Positions 23,988-38,616 are shown, numbered from the stretch's first letter. The stretch is 64,000 nucleotides of DNA from Hetaerina americana (GCA_022747635.1 JAKTNV010000075.1:620001-684000), one strand, 5' to 3'. A program made the numbers and translations. Notes: generated from the sequence alone by a model not told the origin.

Positions 23988-24855
23988 ATGTTGCGATCGC
24001 CATCTAAACCAACAAGGCTTGAAGAAGTAGAGGCTAGAAGCAAAATACCCCTCCCGCCCCAAATCCATACAATTCTATTTCAAAGGAATAGTGATAATAG
24101 AAAAAATCAAAGTGACGCTAGCGTTAGAAGTACAAACCCTGATGGGTACTGCCGTGATATGGAGGAACAAAAGATTACTGACGACACTGTTGATGAACAT
24201 TTGTTCGAAACAGTAGAGCAAACTAAAAAGAAAAGACGAAGGGAAGAAAACCCCAAACAAGGGTCTTTTAATATAGGGACTAGAAATAAATACGTGCCAT
24301 TGATAAATCTAGCAGAGGAGGAAAAAGCGGAGAAAAGTAAATTTAATACTAATGAAAACCAGACATATCCAAGAAGTAAATGGCCACCTGCGATCATTGT
24401 GTACAAAATCCTAAACATAACCGAATTCATCAAAAAGCTTAGAGAACTGGCGAAGGACAAAACCTTCATAATCAAAAAGACAATTGACGGAAATAGAATA
24501 CAGCTTAAAACCAAGGATGACTACGAAAAAGTTTTAAACTTTCTCGAAACAAAGCGAGCACAATTTACGACATGGGCCGCAAAAGGGGAAGGCGTCGTAA
24601 GATACGTAATTCTGGCCTTGACCGCGGTATAGATGTCGAGTACATAAAAGAAGAATTGAATGGGGCAAAAATCCCGTGCCTGAGCGTAAAGCCGATTAGC
24701 GAGAGAAACGCAGACATATCCCCGAAATATCCGACCTTATAAAAACCATGTCCGAATTCGGGAAAATGATGCAACTACAAATGCAAATGTTACAGGAAAT
24801 GATGACCAAAATAAGCGGCATAATACTTACAAGCGCCAACTATCATGAAAAATAG
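23988..24855 (+). pseudogene. ORF1 (gag-like) of HJ-3, knuckles missing
   Basis: ATG 23988 opens a Lys/Glu-rich N-terminus and the Jockey-type RNA-binding fold (PPAIIVYKILNITEFIKKL ... KFNTNENQ region upstream). The frame stops at 24632. The expected zinc knuckles are absent. A C-terminal piece in another frame (MSEFGKMMQLQMQMLQEM ... SANYHEK, TAG at 24853-24855) overlaps the ORF2 start by 11 nt. Compared with 600-aa relatives, roughly half is lost, so the protein would lack nucleic-acid-binding knuckles. Internal deletion plus frameshift is the simplest reading. Confidence 0.75.
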
Positions 24856-27541
24856 ACATAAAGATAAACAAAAATTGGTCATTTGCCTGTGGAATGTTAA
24901 CGAAGGGCTAGAGCATAAAACGCCCGAGCTTCTTCATTTCCTCAGAAGGAATAAGGTGGACATATGCCTCCTATCAGAGACGCATCTAAAAACTGACGTT
25001 AGCTGGGAACTCCCCGGTTATAAAATAAGACGGAATGACCGAACCCTTACACAGAGACAAAAAGCTGCAGGAGGCGTAGCAATCACAGTACGAGAAGAGC
25101 TGACTACCACAGATTTGCCGATTTTAACCTCTAACAATTTAGAAAGCATAGGGCTGGAAATTTTAATAGACAAAGGGAAGATAAAAATATACTCCTGCTA
25201 CCTCCCACCAAGAAAAAGTATGGTAAAAACAGAATTTGACGCCCTCTTAGACTCTGACGAACCAACAATTATTGGTGGCGATTTTAACGCTAAACATTAT
25301 GACTGGGACTGCCCGACAAAGAACGAAAACGGGAAACTTATCAGAAAATGGACAAATGATCTCAAAGCAAAAATAATTGCCCCAAACGAACCGACGAGGG
25401 TACATGGCCAAAATGTCATCGATTTCGCAATATTAAAAAATGTAAGGAGCCCAGCGAAAGCCATTACCTATAAAAACCTAACAAGCGACCACTACCCGGT
25501 ATTGTTAAGCATTGGGACTAAACCGATAATAAACCCGGAAAGGACTAAACGACCCTCTCTCGGGTTAGCAAACTGGCCACTCTTCAGGGAATCTGTCGTA
25601 GACGGCTTAGAAAAGAGCCGCAGCCCAGACACGACTGAGACGATAGACGAGATGGTAGCAGAAATAACAAATGCCATTGTGGAAGGCATGAAAAAAGGGA
25701 TACCGATGGCAAAGAAACGACCGTATGATTACCTCAAGCTAAGCGATGAGGTAAAAACCCTCATTAAAGAAAGAAATGCTCTTAGAAGATCATACTATCG
25801 CCTAGGCACCCGAGAACTTAAAAATAGGGTTAAAGATCTTAACAAAAAAATAAGGACTTCAATTGAGGAAGCTAGGACTGCTAAATTCAATCAGCAACTA
25901 GCAGAACTAAATAAAAACAATCACTCCGTATGGAAGTTAGCAAAGAAACTACGGAAATCCCCTACCAGTGACCCAAGTATAAAAACAAAAACAGAGACCC
26001 TGACGACGTCCCAAGAAAAGGCCAAACATATGGCAAAATTTTATGAAAACATTTTTACGACCAACGACCCGGGGGCCGAAAAAGCCGAAATAAAACCATT
26101 GAACAAAAACGACGCCGGGTCACCGGAGGGGCAACTAATTATCACACTGGATGATGTTGTTGAAGAAATAGCCAAGCTCCCAAACGGGAAATCCCCGGGA
26201 GAGGACAACATCTCTAACGAAATAATAAAAAGACTTCCGGAAGCGGCCGGTCAGTATCTGGTAAGGATCTTTAACGCGTCAATCGCACTCGGATACTACC
26301 CGAAAGATTGGAAGAAGGCCTTGATCAAATGTATCCCTAAAAAGGGGGGGAAAACGCTAAAAGAGGAAAACTTGAGACCAATATCCCTCCTCTCGAGCCT
26401 GGGTAAGCTCCTTGAAAGGGTTGTAGCACCGCACATCAAGAGATACGCGGAGCTAAAGGAAGTCATACCACAAGAACAGTTCGGATTCCGCCAGGGATAT
26501 TCAACCGAACAACAGATTCACAGAGTCACAGACTTCATAAGTGACGCTTACAGCAAAAAAGAAAAAGCCATCGGTATTTTCCTTGACCTATCTAAGGCCT
26601 TCGACAAGGTCTGGCATGGGGGCCTAATTCAAAAGATGGAGTTTTGGAAATTCCCCAAATGGATGATAAATTGGACAAAGTCTTACCTAGACGGAAGAAC
26701 TTTTAAAGTCAAATGGGGCGAAGAAAAAAGCGACAACAAAACTGCCAAAGCTGGTGTCCCACAAGGATCCATATTAGGCCCTCTGCTATTCAACATTTAT
26801 ACAGCCGACTTCCCAAAGCACAAAAATGACTGGCGAAGTATAACTGCCCTCTACGCTGACGATGCCGCAATCCTGGTAAAAGGGAAAAACATGACCTCAA
26901 TAAAAGAAAGAGCACAAGATGCATTGGACGAGATAACATCGTGGTATAAAAAATGGAAATTGCAGATAAATACCCAAAAAACCAAAGCAATACTTTTCGT
27001 CCACCCAGGATCACGTGAAGCATCTTGTGAATGTATCAGGATTGGACAACAACCGATTGAATGGAGTCAAAGCATCAAATATTTAGGAGTGGACTTAGAT
27101 GACAGACTGACCTTTAAAATACATATCAAACAGATACGAGATAAAGCGGCCGCAATAAGGTCGCAATTGGCACCGATTATCCGACAAAACGCCACCCCTA
27201 AGGAAATAAAAATTCTAATATACTCGGCAATAATAAGACCAATATTGACCTACGCAGCCCCTGCGTGGATGGGACTACTCAGTAGATCCCTAATGGACAA
27301 ATTATATAGCACAGAACGGAAGACCCTGAGGCTGGCTTTTGGGCTCCCCCCCTGGGAGGAAAATGAGAATGTATACCGAAAAACAGGCATAGAAAAACTC
27401 TCAGATCTCCTACTAACAAGGTGTAAAACATATTATGACAAGTTAAAAGAAAACCCAAATAGGGCCATGACATACACAAAAATAAATAAAATAGGCCCCT
27501 ATGATAAACATAAGAGACCTAATAATGTCACACTCCAATAA
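24845..27541 (+). CDS. ORF2 (endonuclease-RT) of HJ-3, intact
   Basis: 898 codons, no stop or frameshift. The endonuclease covers about residues 10-225 (VICLWNVNEG, LLSETHLKT, IIGGDFNAKHYDW, TSDHYPVLLS). The RT has LPNGKSPGEDNISNEI, NLRPISLLSSLGKLLERV, QEQFGFRQGYSTEQQI, IFLDLSKAFDKVW, AGVPQGSILGPLLFN and catalytic YADD at residues 670-673, followed by the thumb and a C-terminal domain. There is no RNase H, as usual for Jockey. It would nick DNA and prime cDNA from the nick. Base composition is AT-rich compared with the neighbouring histone genes, pointing to a different origin. An intact ORF2 beside a broken ORF1 suggests recent activity. Confidence 0.93.
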   Translation: MKNRHKDKQKLVICLWNVNEGLEHKTPELLHFLRRNKVDICLLSETHLKTDVSWELPGYKIRRNDRTLTQRQKAAGGVAITVREELTTTDLPILTSNNLESIGLEILIDKGKIKIYSCYLPPRKSMVKTEFDALLDSDEPTIIGGDFNAKHYDWDCPTKNENGKLIRKWTNDLKAKIIAPNEPTRVHGQNVIDFAILKNVRSPAKAITYKNLTSDHYPVLLSIGTKPIINPERTKRPSLGLANWPLFRESVVDGLEKSRSPDTTETIDEMVAEITNAIVEGMKKGIPMAKKRPYDYLKLSDEVKTLIKERNALRRSYYRLGTRELKNRVKDLNKKIRTSIEEARTAKFNQQLAELNKNNHSVWKLAKKLRKSPTSDPSIKTKTETLTTSQEKAKHMAKFYENIFTTNDPGAEKAEIKPLNKNDAGSPEGQLIITLDDVVEEIAKLPNGKSPGEDNISNEIIKRLPEAAGQYLVRIFNASIALGYYPKDWKKALIKCIPKKGGKTLKEENLRPISLLSSLGKLLERVVAPHIKRYAELKEVIPQEQFGFRQGYSTEQQIHRVTDFISDAYSKKEKAIGIFLDLSKAFDKVWHGGLIQKMEFWKFPKWMINWTKSYLDGRTFKVKWGEEKSDNKTAKAGVPQGSILGPLLFNIYTADFPKHKNDWRSITALYADDAAILVKGKNMTSIKERAQDALDEITSWYKKWKLQINTQKTKAILFVHPGSREASCECIRIGQQPIEWSQSIKYLGVDLDDRLTFKIHIKQIRDKAAAIRSQLAPIIRQNATPKEIKILIYSAIIRPILTYAAPAWMGLLSRSLMDKLYSTERKTLRLAFGLPPWEENENVYRKTGIEKLSDLLLTRCKTYYDKLKENPNRAMTYTKINKIGPYDKHKRPNNVTLQ

Positions 27542-27629
27542 TAATACGGAAAATAATTAAATAAATATAAAAAAGGGCAAAAACAACGATGCTGGTGGTG
27601 CTCCAGAAAGAAAAAGGAATTATATACCG

Positions 27630-27865
27630 AGACACAGAGCATAAGCCCAACTAGGCGACCTCTGATAAACAAAGCCGCCTAAAAAACGGCAAGGCAATTC
27701 GTCGTCGTCGTCTAAATAAGACAAGAACCTTAACATAGGCACAATAATGATAATAAAAATAACATTTATATTACTATGAGAATATTACGACATTAGATTA
27801 GACACAGAGCAAAAGCCTACAAAAGGCATCCTCTGAAAAAAAGCCGCGTTTGCGGCAAGACACGA
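27630..27865. repeat. Duplicated hairpin module in HJ-3 3' UTR
   Basis: Two diverged copies about 170 nt apart (27630-27705 and 27800-27865). Each runs GACACAGAGC ... CCTCTGA ... and then a GCCG/CGGC-type hairpin (GCCGCGTTTGCGGC in the second). Probably the RT-recognition region at the RNA 3' end. Confidence 0.5.
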
Positions 27866-27916
27866 TGAGAGAGGCAAAAATACTGAAATCGACCCCGTTC
27901 GCCGAACGTGATCACC

Positions 27917-28288
27917 ATGCCACCCAAGACGAGCGGAAAGGCTGCGAAGAAAGCGGGCAAGGCCCAGAAGAACTTCTCCAAGGGAGACAAGAAGAAGAAG
28001 CGCAGGAGGAAGGAGAGCTACGCAATCTACATCTACAAAGTGCTGAAGCAGGTGCACCCCGACACCGGAATCTCCAGCAAGGCCATGAGCATCATGAACA
28101 GCTTCGTCAACGACATTTTCGAGAGAATCGCCGCCGAAGCTTCTCGCCTGGCTCACTACAACAAGCGCTCCACCATCACCAGCCGGGAGGTGCAGACCGC
28201 CGTCAGGCTCTTGCTTCCCGGTGAGCTGGCCAAGCACGCCGTCTCCGAGGGGACCAAGGCCGTCACCAAGTACACCAGCTCAAAGTAA
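27917..28288 (+). CDS. H2B: Histone H2B, unit 1
   Basis: 123 codons, [19 protein letters not shown] to [17 protein letters not shown]. The start is the MPPK ATG at 27917, which has the ATCACC context. The histone fold is complete ([36 protein letters not shown]). Compared with unit 2 it has Phe for Ile (QKNF) and Gln for Glu (REVQ). A retrotransposon ends 44 nt upstream, separating the gene from its TATA-like box by about 4 kb. Expression would need read-through or a new promoter in the element. Confidence 0.97.
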   Translation: MPPKTSGKAAKKAGKAQKNFSKGDKKKKRRRKESYAIYIYKVLKQVHPDTGISSKAMSIMNSFVNDIFERIAAEASRLAHYNKRSTITSREVQTAVRLLLPGELAKHAVSEGTKAVTKYTSSK

Positions 28289-28322
28289 ATTCCTCGACGG
28301 GATTGCTTTGATGCATCCTAAC

Positions 28323-28338
28323 GGCCCTTCTAAGGGCC
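28323..28338 (+). terminator. Histone 3' stem-loop, H2B unit 1
   Basis: GGCCCTTCTAAGGGCC: perfect 6-bp stem, UCUA loop, preceded by TAAC, 34 nt after the stop. Confidence 0.95.
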
Positions 28339-31300
28339 ATGAAATAATCTTCAGTTTTCAAATACCCGACTGCGATGGGCAATCGTCAATACTCGGCCGC
28401 AAAGGACGTACATAAATAAACGTAAAGAGTCCCACGCTTTCCTCCGATTCACCAACTACTTACCTGGTGTGCACGCGCGCGGTTCACGAAAAAATAGAGT
28501 AAATGTAAAGGAGAAACTTATGACAATAAAAGATGGACGAATTTCTAACCTCCTATTCAAATATATTTTCTACTGCTATGCGTCTGCATTTGATGAAAAT
28601 GACCGTCGAGATATTAAGGAAAAAATATTATATTCCCATGATTACTTCCCTTTCACCCAGTACTTTTCAAACCACTGACCTGCTATGCTCGTTTCTCAGA
28701 CGTAAGCCTTGACTTACATGTCTCCCTCCGTCAAAAATAATATGGATTCACGGCGTCCGTCTCCATCCGAAACTGGTACGCTTGTGGTCACGTTGCTCCT
28801 GCTTCACTTCCAGGGGCAGTAAATGACAGGTTCCCACATGCCCTTCCCACGCGGCCGTTTTTCCGCGAAGGCTAATTCCGCTTAACCTCCCGTCCCATCC
28901 GCTGCGTCGTAAAACTCCTCGGGGGTTCAACGCGAGGAGGCAGGTAATGCGACCCGTCCTCGCCCCAAGTTTCTACGTTAACCAGAAAAGGGCTGTCGCA
29001 ATGACCCACGTGGCATTCCGCACGAGGAAGAAATTTCTGTGGAAACCATGACCCTCGCAAGCATAGAATGCAGCTGGGCAACAGCGTTTCTTGTACATTC
29101 ACCAAGTCGTGACGAGCAGGCGTCGCAATAAACAAAATGGCGGGCAGTGAGCGCTTCCGTGGATTTTCCATTGTGCTAATTCTATCCAATCAATCAAACC
29201 CCAGAAACTATTTCTACGGAATGCATCGTCGTTCACAGCATATGGAATCAGCATCATTCGCACAAATAACAATTTATATAATGGGCATCGGGTTTCCTTC
29301 TTGGAAAATCGGCATCTCGCTGAAACAATGTTGATAAACCTCCTCTGAACGAATCCCCCAAGTATTTTAAAGTCGATTGGATGATTTTTCATCCTTTTCC
29401 GCAATTTTGTTTTTGCGATACTGCAACGATTTATCAGCAATTGATTACAAATGCATCGAGACAGACGTGACAAGTAGACCAGTTCTTTGATCACCATGCC
29501 TCCAAATGACCGATTCTTGATATAGTTTTGCACTGGGGTCTCTTCCGCGGGACACGAAGGTTTTTCCGGTGCGAGACGGCTCATTTCCCTTCTTTTGAAC
29601 GAAATTAACCTTTCCAGAAATCTTTACTTGTCTTGTCACGCCACAGAACAGAAAATGTTTCTCTAGGCAAAAGTTAAGTGGTCCTAGTCCAAACTTACCC
29701 GCTAATTTTATTACGTTGATACACAAGGGATAAAAGGACATACGTTAATGTTGTTTATTTCTTTACGGGATTAGGGAAATGAAATCTAGGGAAAAGAGGT
29801 CGAAGTTTGACGTGAAAGAAAAATCTTTAAAATTAGCGGCCGGTATAATCATTTATGAGATGATTGCATAACGTTTTCATTAAGGCAACTCTTCCTACAA
29901 CTGCTTTCTTTCCGAGTGCATTTCTGACGAAAAAGGTTGCCGCATGTGCCTACCTGTCCGTCCTTTTAGCATTTCTACTTTCTACAAATTTGGTGAAAAT
30001 CTTTACCGCATTAGCCCCATTGAAGAATCCACCGCGGCCGTAATTTGACACTTGGTACACGAGATCGTCACATCACCGTATTCGACAACCGATTTCCCGC
30101 AGTGGCGTTAACCGAAGGACGCTCGGCTTTGAGGACAATAGTGGTTCGTGAAGCGATATTTAATCAGATTCACCTAGTAACAGTGGCCGGGAATGGAATA
30201 ACGTCCTTGCCTAGGCAACTTAGTAACATACAACTTAACTACGGACGGGAGAAAATGCCGACGAGCCGTGAAGCGGTGTACATTTCATAACGATCGTGTG
30301 ATTTTAAGACTCATGATATACACCATGACGTTTAATTACCTTAGCAGTTGTGGTGATGCTTAATCACCGGGATATCATGTAATGTCATACCAGTCACAGC
30401 GAGGCGTTAATACTTAACATTGAACTTTGTCAAATTTGTGTAGTTGAAATCACCCTTATGACATCTGTTAATAAATTCATCCACACAGAGTACCAAATTA
30501 GTAAAATATCTCGGGTACGCAGCGATATGTAAACGGAGACAGTTTATTTTTTCAAAATCTCGGAATGGATGACAAACGTCCTCCATTAGCGAACATTTAT
30601 GACAGTCATCACCAAAATACCTACCTCCTGCCGTGATAATGTGAAATTTTGCAATGCAACTACTGGTAATAAGAATGATTAAATTCGAGTCAACTAGTGT
30701 TACTTTCGAATAACGTTCCCCCATTGACACAACTGTCATTTACATATGAACACTAGAAACTAACACACACCAACGTGCACATAGACCTACGCAACCTTCA
30801 GTCGTCTACTTCATCGCGAGTGGATTGAATCCTCTTTACTCCTGATTGACTTTCGCTTCACATTGCAATGATCCCAGATTGGCCGGGGAAAAGACGACTA
30901 TTTGTTTTCCTGTTCACTGGAATGCTTATTTCGTATCTTTTATGGTGATGTGCTAGGTACCAGACAGCTTAAAATTGTTAATCATCGTTCTTTTATTACT
31001 CGTGACGATAAAGTTGCTTCCGCATCGCTAAGAACCTCAAGGAATCAACAATGAACGGGGATGAAATATTTGATGGGTCCACATGTATTGATTAAGTAAT
31101 GCAGAACGAAGTAGATACTGAGTAATTGAATTAACACAGGGGCTTCTTCGAGACAGAACCGAGAAATGATGTTCCGTGAACTGTCGACGGTGATAGAGTT
31201 CCACGAAAGAGAGGTCGTAGAGGAATGAACGGTTCCGGCTGTTAATTCCGCCCCTAGTCCCCCCAACCCCGCAAGCACTGGAAACCAGCCTGGATCCCTG

Positions 31301-33249
31301 ATTACGATCCCAGGAAAAATCGTATTCAAGTCTTTCCTACGCCAGATAGTATAATCTGTCATCACTATTGAACGCCGCATCACGCCCCGACGGCTTTTTC
31401 CCACGTTTTTTTTTATTTATTCACAGGAATGTTTTCCAGGTAAGGGCTATTAACTCTACCTTATCCGTCAATCACTATCCCGACCCTCGAAAGTTATAAG
31501 GAAAAGTCGACCATTGCTCTAATGAAAGATATTATTCCAACGGCATGGAGGTAAAAAAAAAGATCCATATGCTTGACACACATTATGTCGATTGGAAAGA
31601 AGTGGAAACGATGTGAAATTAGGTTGGAAGCAACTGAAAAATATTGAGACACGAATACAAGCCGTCATAGCTCCGCAACTACGACGAAAGGGATGTGGAT
31701 ATTATTGAGTTAAACGCATCTGTCCTATTTGCTTATGGCGATTGCAATTGCTCTTTCTTTTTTTTCCGTACGCAAAATTAGTTATCGACAGCGGTCACCT
31801 CTCCATCACTTAACCCACAGTTGTAACGGTAAATGCCATGCCATTTGATACGTGTAAAACGATCGCTAAAGGTGAGACACCCAGTTAGGTGAAGTAAGGC
31901 GCGAGACGCCTGTTTCCCATCGTAATGATCGCGCATACAATCCCGCGATGCGCCCTATTTTCGCCGTTTCCGTGAATAAGACGTACGCCGGGGGATGTGC
32001 ACCGAGCGAAGTTGCCGACACGAATTACGTACGCTTACGAGAGCCTGGTTTTCAAGGAGTCGCTTTCACGTTGACTACGTCCCCGAGGTATCCCATCACA
32101 CAGGGTCATTTAACGTGACATACAGCGTGTGTGTGGGAGGGATTTTTTTTAAGGTCGTAGGGGTGTATTCCGTAACTTGACGGCACCGTGGAGAAAAGCA
32201 CATCCAACGCATCGCACAGGGAAGGAAGGTGTTTCTTTGTAATAAAAGAAATGTACGCGATAACAAGTCGACGGCAGACGACTCTCCTCTTCGAAAGACG
32301 TGCAAGGAAACTAGGGTAGACATCCGCGGAAACGTGGATGTGGCGCCGTTTCAACGACAATAAGAGTTTTCCCGTGATGAAGTATCATTTCGTTTCCGAT
32401 GACATGCCGGTTGCTACAAATTCATCATCCCGCAACGAGGTACCGACGTCCGAAGCCGTTGGAAACTCGTCACGGCCGGGTCGCCACTGCGCGCCCTCGG
32501 CTACTACATTGTTTTTCCCGCCCGCTCACGGGGCTAAAGCATAATTCGGCGCCATCCTCGACTTTGTTGTACGTGAACTTTGACGTCCCATTCGCGTGCG
32601 TACAGTTCATTTCTTTTTCCCCTTCGGCCACCCCATGCAACCATTTCGAAGCCCACGCGGACGCGTCGTAAGGCGTGCGCTTAACGGGTGACTCCGTCTC
32701 CATTTGCGACTCGATAATCCTTTCCCACGGGCGCGGGAGGTGGGTGCGTCGCGACGCCCCCGAGTCGTCGAAAAATGCATAAACGTCCGCTTACGGGACA
32801 GGCACCGGGGAGGAACAGGAGGAAGGTTTGACAGGCGCCGAGTCAAGGAGAAGCCGTCCGAAGGGACCGTCTTCTCGGGGCCGCTTTCCGCGGCCGGCGC
32901 GCGGCCCACCGGGTCGCGAGCGCGTCCAATACCAGGTGAAGGATGGCCTCGAACGTACGTTACCTCGGATCTCGAGGAATCGACCCCGGTGGAAACGTGT
33001 GCAACGTTTATTCCCGGGTACGCCTTCGACAGGACGACAACCCGTATTTTGACGACCCGCTGCACACGAACTGGGCTCGCCAAACGCCTGGCGCCGCCAC
33101 GGCTGACAGGGTGGAACCCTGACGGGCGCCGCGGCGCAAGGCGCCCTCGTTACGCGCCCCGGACACTCTCCGAAACGCGAAAGTCGGAGGAGGAGTGGAG
33201 TACAAACAATCCGAGAAGCGCACCGGAGGCGAGAGGAAGAGATCGTATT
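28339..33249. other. H2B-H1 intergenic spacer, unit 1
   Basis: About 4.9 kb. No gene, RNA or element was recognised. AT-rich first, GC-rich after about 32.4 kb. Small frames present here also occur in unit 2 because the two spacers are almost identical, so their conservation is not evidence of coding. May hold H1 regulatory DNA at its right end. Confidence 0.6.
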
Positions 33250-33272
33250 TTGCTCCGAAATGGTACGATAGC
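33250..33272 (+). promoter_or_regulatory. Putative H1 core promoter motif, unit 1
   Basis: Contains TGCTCCGAAATGGTACGA. It starts 48 nt upstream of the point that equals the unit-2 insertion site and 93 nt before the H1 ATG. No TATA box is seen for H1. Insect H1 promoters are known to be TATA-less, so this may be the core element (inference). Confidence 0.5.
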
Positions 33273-33342
33273 AAGGTGGACTTTCGTATGAAATCCTGTC
33301 TTGGTAATTTTCTCTTTCTATCATCACGCAGCAGCTGATAAC

Positions 33343-34089
33343 ATGGCAGACGCAGCATCTGGAGCAGCGGCAGCCGCACCACCGGCAGCCCAGCCTTCGG
33401 GCACCGTCGCAGTAAAACCCCTGCCTTCTTCAGGAACCTCCGCGGCTTCCAAGAAGGCCAGCAAGGGCGGAGCAGCCAAGAAGGCTCGCGCAAAGCCGTC
33501 GCACCCGCCCACTTCCGAGATGGTTAACAACGCAGTCAAGGGCCTCAAGGAGCGCGGTGGCTCTTCCCTTCAAGCCATCAAGAAGTACATCGCAGCCAGC
33601 TACAAAGTGGACGCCGAGAGGCTCTCGCTTTTCATCAAGAAGTACCTCAAGGCGGCCGTCACCGCCGGAACTCTCGTCCAGACCAAGGGAAAGGGCGCCT
33701 CAGGTTCCTTCAAGCTGAGCCACAGCAAGAAGGCCGCACCCGCGGCAGCCAGCGGGGCGACCAAGGCGAAAAAGGTCGTCAAGAAGACGGGAGTAAAGAA
33801 ACCGAAAGCGGTCGGAGCCAAGAAGTCCTCCGAGAAGGCGTCCAGTGGCACCAAGAGGTCCGCGCCCAAGGAGCGAAGCAAGTCCGCGCCACCAGCCAAG
33901 AAGGCGAAGAAGGCGTCGGACAAGCCAAAGAAGAAGCCGGCGGCTGGGAAACCCGCCGCCAAGGCGGCAAAGTCCCCGTCGAAGGCGAAAAAGGCGGACA
34001 CCAAACCCAAGACCCCCAAGCCCAAGAAGACGCCCACCAAGGCCAAGCCCGCCGCCAAGAAACCTTCCGCCGCCCAGAAAAAGAAGTGA
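33343..34089 (+). CDS. H1: Histone H1, unit 1
   Basis: 248 codons from ATG 33343 ([14 protein letters not shown]). Ala/Pro-rich N-tail to about residue 50, winged-helix globular domain about 53-125 ([20 protein letters not shown] ... [16 protein letters not shown]), then a Lys/Ala/Pro-rich C-tail. Binds linker DNA and compacts chromatin. This copy is intact and is the reference for the frameshifted unit-2 gene. Its upstream region is free of insertions. An in-frame extension upstream of the ATG has no start codon and was not used. Confidence 0.97.
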   Translation: MADAASGAAAAAPPAAQPSGTVAVKPLPSSGTSAASKKASKGGAAKKARAKPSHPPTSEMVNNAVKGLKERGGSSLQAIKKYIAASYKVDAERLSLFIKKYLKAAVTAGTLVQTKGKGASGSFKLSHSKKAAPAAASGATKAKKVVKKTGVKKPKAVGAKKSSEKASSGTKRSAPKERSKSAPPAKKAKKASDKPKKKPAAGKPAAKAAKSPSKAKKADTKPKTPKPKKTPTKAKPAAKKPSAAQKKK

Positions 34090-34143
34090 ACCATCACTGC
34101 TTCGCCACCGGCGCACCTAGGACAGCAGACAGCGTCCAATCTT

Positions 34144-34159
34144 GGTCCTTTTTAGGACC
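34144..34159 (+). terminator. Histone 3' stem-loop, H1 unit 1
   Basis: GGTCCTTTTTAGGACC: perfect 6-bp stem, UUUU loop, followed by ATCA, 54 nt after the stop. Confidence 0.94.
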
Positions 34160-34543
34160 ATCATGTCTTCCAAAGATGCTTGCCACTCAATGCCCACGCC
34201 ACCGAGCACGCCCAAAGTTAACATTTATCATGATTAATGCCATGCAAAAACAACGGTCCTATTTAAAATTGATGATGCGACATGGACGGACGAAAAAAAA
34301 ATTAAGAATAACATTCATAGAACGTGTAAAATGAACAACACGTCACGGAGTATTGTTTTCTTTTCGTAAAGCGCGTCGGGTAAGTTTTCGCACGAACTTT
34401 TATTTCATCTCATTTCATGCGTGGCCGTGCCAACGCACTTGCCATGCGCAAAGGAAATTTCATGTCGTCCATCATTCCAATGGATTTACATCGTCGTCAA
34501 TTATTGTGCGATCGTGCTAAATTCAAACTTTTAAGTATGTACT
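34160..34543. other. H1-H3 intergenic spacer, unit 1/2
   Basis: About 380 bp between the convergent H1 and H3 stem-loops. Nothing recognised. Nearly identical to 53615-54001. Confidence 0.6.
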
Positions 34544-34559
34544 GGTCCTGAAAAGGACC
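34544..34559 (-). terminator. Histone 3' stem-loop, H3 unit 2
   Basis: Minus strand GGTCCTTTTCAGGACC, perfect stem, UUUC loop, 26 nt after the H3 stop. Confidence 0.95.
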
Positions 34560-34585
34560 TTTGTTTTTCGGCCGAAAGTAGCTTT

Positions 34586-36977
<2,392 letters not shown>

Positions 36978-37028
36978 ACACGACGCGACGGGATCGCCAT
37001 CCGACACCCGGCGTACGTCGATAAAAAA

Positions 37029-37044
37029 GGTCCTTCTAAGGACC
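37029..37044 (+). terminator. Histone 3' stem-loop, H4 unit 2
   Basis: GGTCCTTCTAAGGACC, perfect, identical to unit 1. Confidence 0.95.
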
Positions 37045-37615
37045 AATACAATGTTCAGAGATGGAGCCAATCCTTTGCCATAACGGAACGAAAAATTATT
37101 CCCTATTCGCCATAGCGTGTGTGACGGCGATAAATAGTAAAGTAAGACCTGTTCGAACGCACCGGAAAAAAAATGGCGGTGATAATAGAGTTGAAATTGT
37201 ATGAGCCATTACCGACGTAAAAGACATTGTCAGCGAATCGGAATAAGCACGTGGCAACGGACTGGCGACAATGTAAATCGCGCCGTTGCAACCGTACATG
37301 AATTAGCACGTGGCAACGGACTGGCGACAATGTATATCGCGCCGTTGCAACCATGCATGTTAACAAGAAATAAGCGGCAGATTGCAGGTGAAATTTTATG
37401 ACAGACTATGAAATACATCGTAAACGAATCAGTGTCACCTTCAATCATTCTTCGTTGCATTTCAGCGAACGCTTTCACTTTTTATACGCTGTATTTCCCA
37501 TCGTTTACCTTAGCCCAATTATAGCTCCACTTTTCAGTCCCTATGCTTATCACGTTTATTGTTATTATTTTTTTTTCACATGACATTTATCGCGTACATC
37601 TCTCTAGTATGTTCT
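37045..37615. other. H4-H2A intergenic spacer, unit 2
   Basis: No gene. Nearly identical to unit 1, including the tandem repeat. Confidence 0.7.
37246..37363. repeat. Two-copy 59-bp tandem repeat, unit 2
   Basis: Same repeat as at 22976-23093, with one visible base change near its end (CATGCATG for CATACATG). Confidence 0.8.
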
Positions 37616-37631
37616 GGTCCTGAAAAGGACC
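37616..37631 (-). terminator. Histone 3' stem-loop, H2A unit 2
   Basis: Minus strand GGTCCTTTTCAGGACC, perfect stem, 22 nt after the stop. Confidence 0.95.
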
Positions 37632-37653
37632 TTTTATGCGCACAGCGTGATGC

Positions 37654-38212
<559 letters not shown>

Positions 38213-38616
38213 ATACTGACTCATACTACTCACTGAACTACTGAATACTCGGACTACTGGCACTAGTGAGTTATTTCACTAATTTAGAATCCAAGGAGTC
38301 TCCAATTACGTACTGGAAGCGCTCGGAGGGGAAGGCTAACTTAGATCCTTCTTCTCACCTCCGGGTGGTGTTTCGGTACGCCCCGTAGGTCGCCCCGTGT
38401 TTGAAAACCAGGGAAGAGGGATCATTGCACTCCCAGGGGATCGGCACGGGTCCACTCCTTAGGGAATAGCGTGTAGGCTAGGGAGGACCAGGCTTAGACC
38501 GACTGTGCCCTTTCCGCTTGTCGGATGGATCGGCCGGTTTTGCTAAGGTTCCTCAACTGAGATTGCGGCGGAACCCCCCCCCCTAGGTGGAGACTCCTAC
38601 AAACCAAAAGAGAAGT

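Larger units (their letters stand above)
23931..27872 (+). mobile_element. Jockey-like element HJ-3 at the H2B start site, unit 1
   Basis: About 3.9 kb, in the same orientation as H2B. The 5' end follows the H2B TATA-like box, and the 3' end abuts GGCAAAAATACTGAAATCG, 44 nt before the H2B ATG. No clear target-site duplication: comparison with unit 2 suggests about 5 nt (TGTTC) of target were lost. ORF1 is damaged, ORF2 intact. Confidence 0.85.

Noticed and set aside
27785..28237. 150-aa minus-strand frame over H2B and a second plus frame at 27850-28224
   Set aside because: Shadows of H2B in other frames; repeated in unit 2 for the same reason.
28469..31404. Several 65-160 aa frames in the H2B-H1 spacer
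   Set aside because: Short, low complexity, no motifs, and broken by small indels between units (for example 29099-29584 versus 43745-44038).
32607..33291. 158- and 195-aa frames upstream of H1
   Set aside because: GC-rich spacer; overlapping frames on both strands, no recognisable domain. Present in unit 2 only because the spacers are near-identical.
33324..34139. Long minus-strand frames across histone H1 (Ala/Leu/Gly-rich)
   Set aside because: Mirror readings of a GC-rich Lys/Ala gene. Same frames occur at 52787-53594. No start context or homology.
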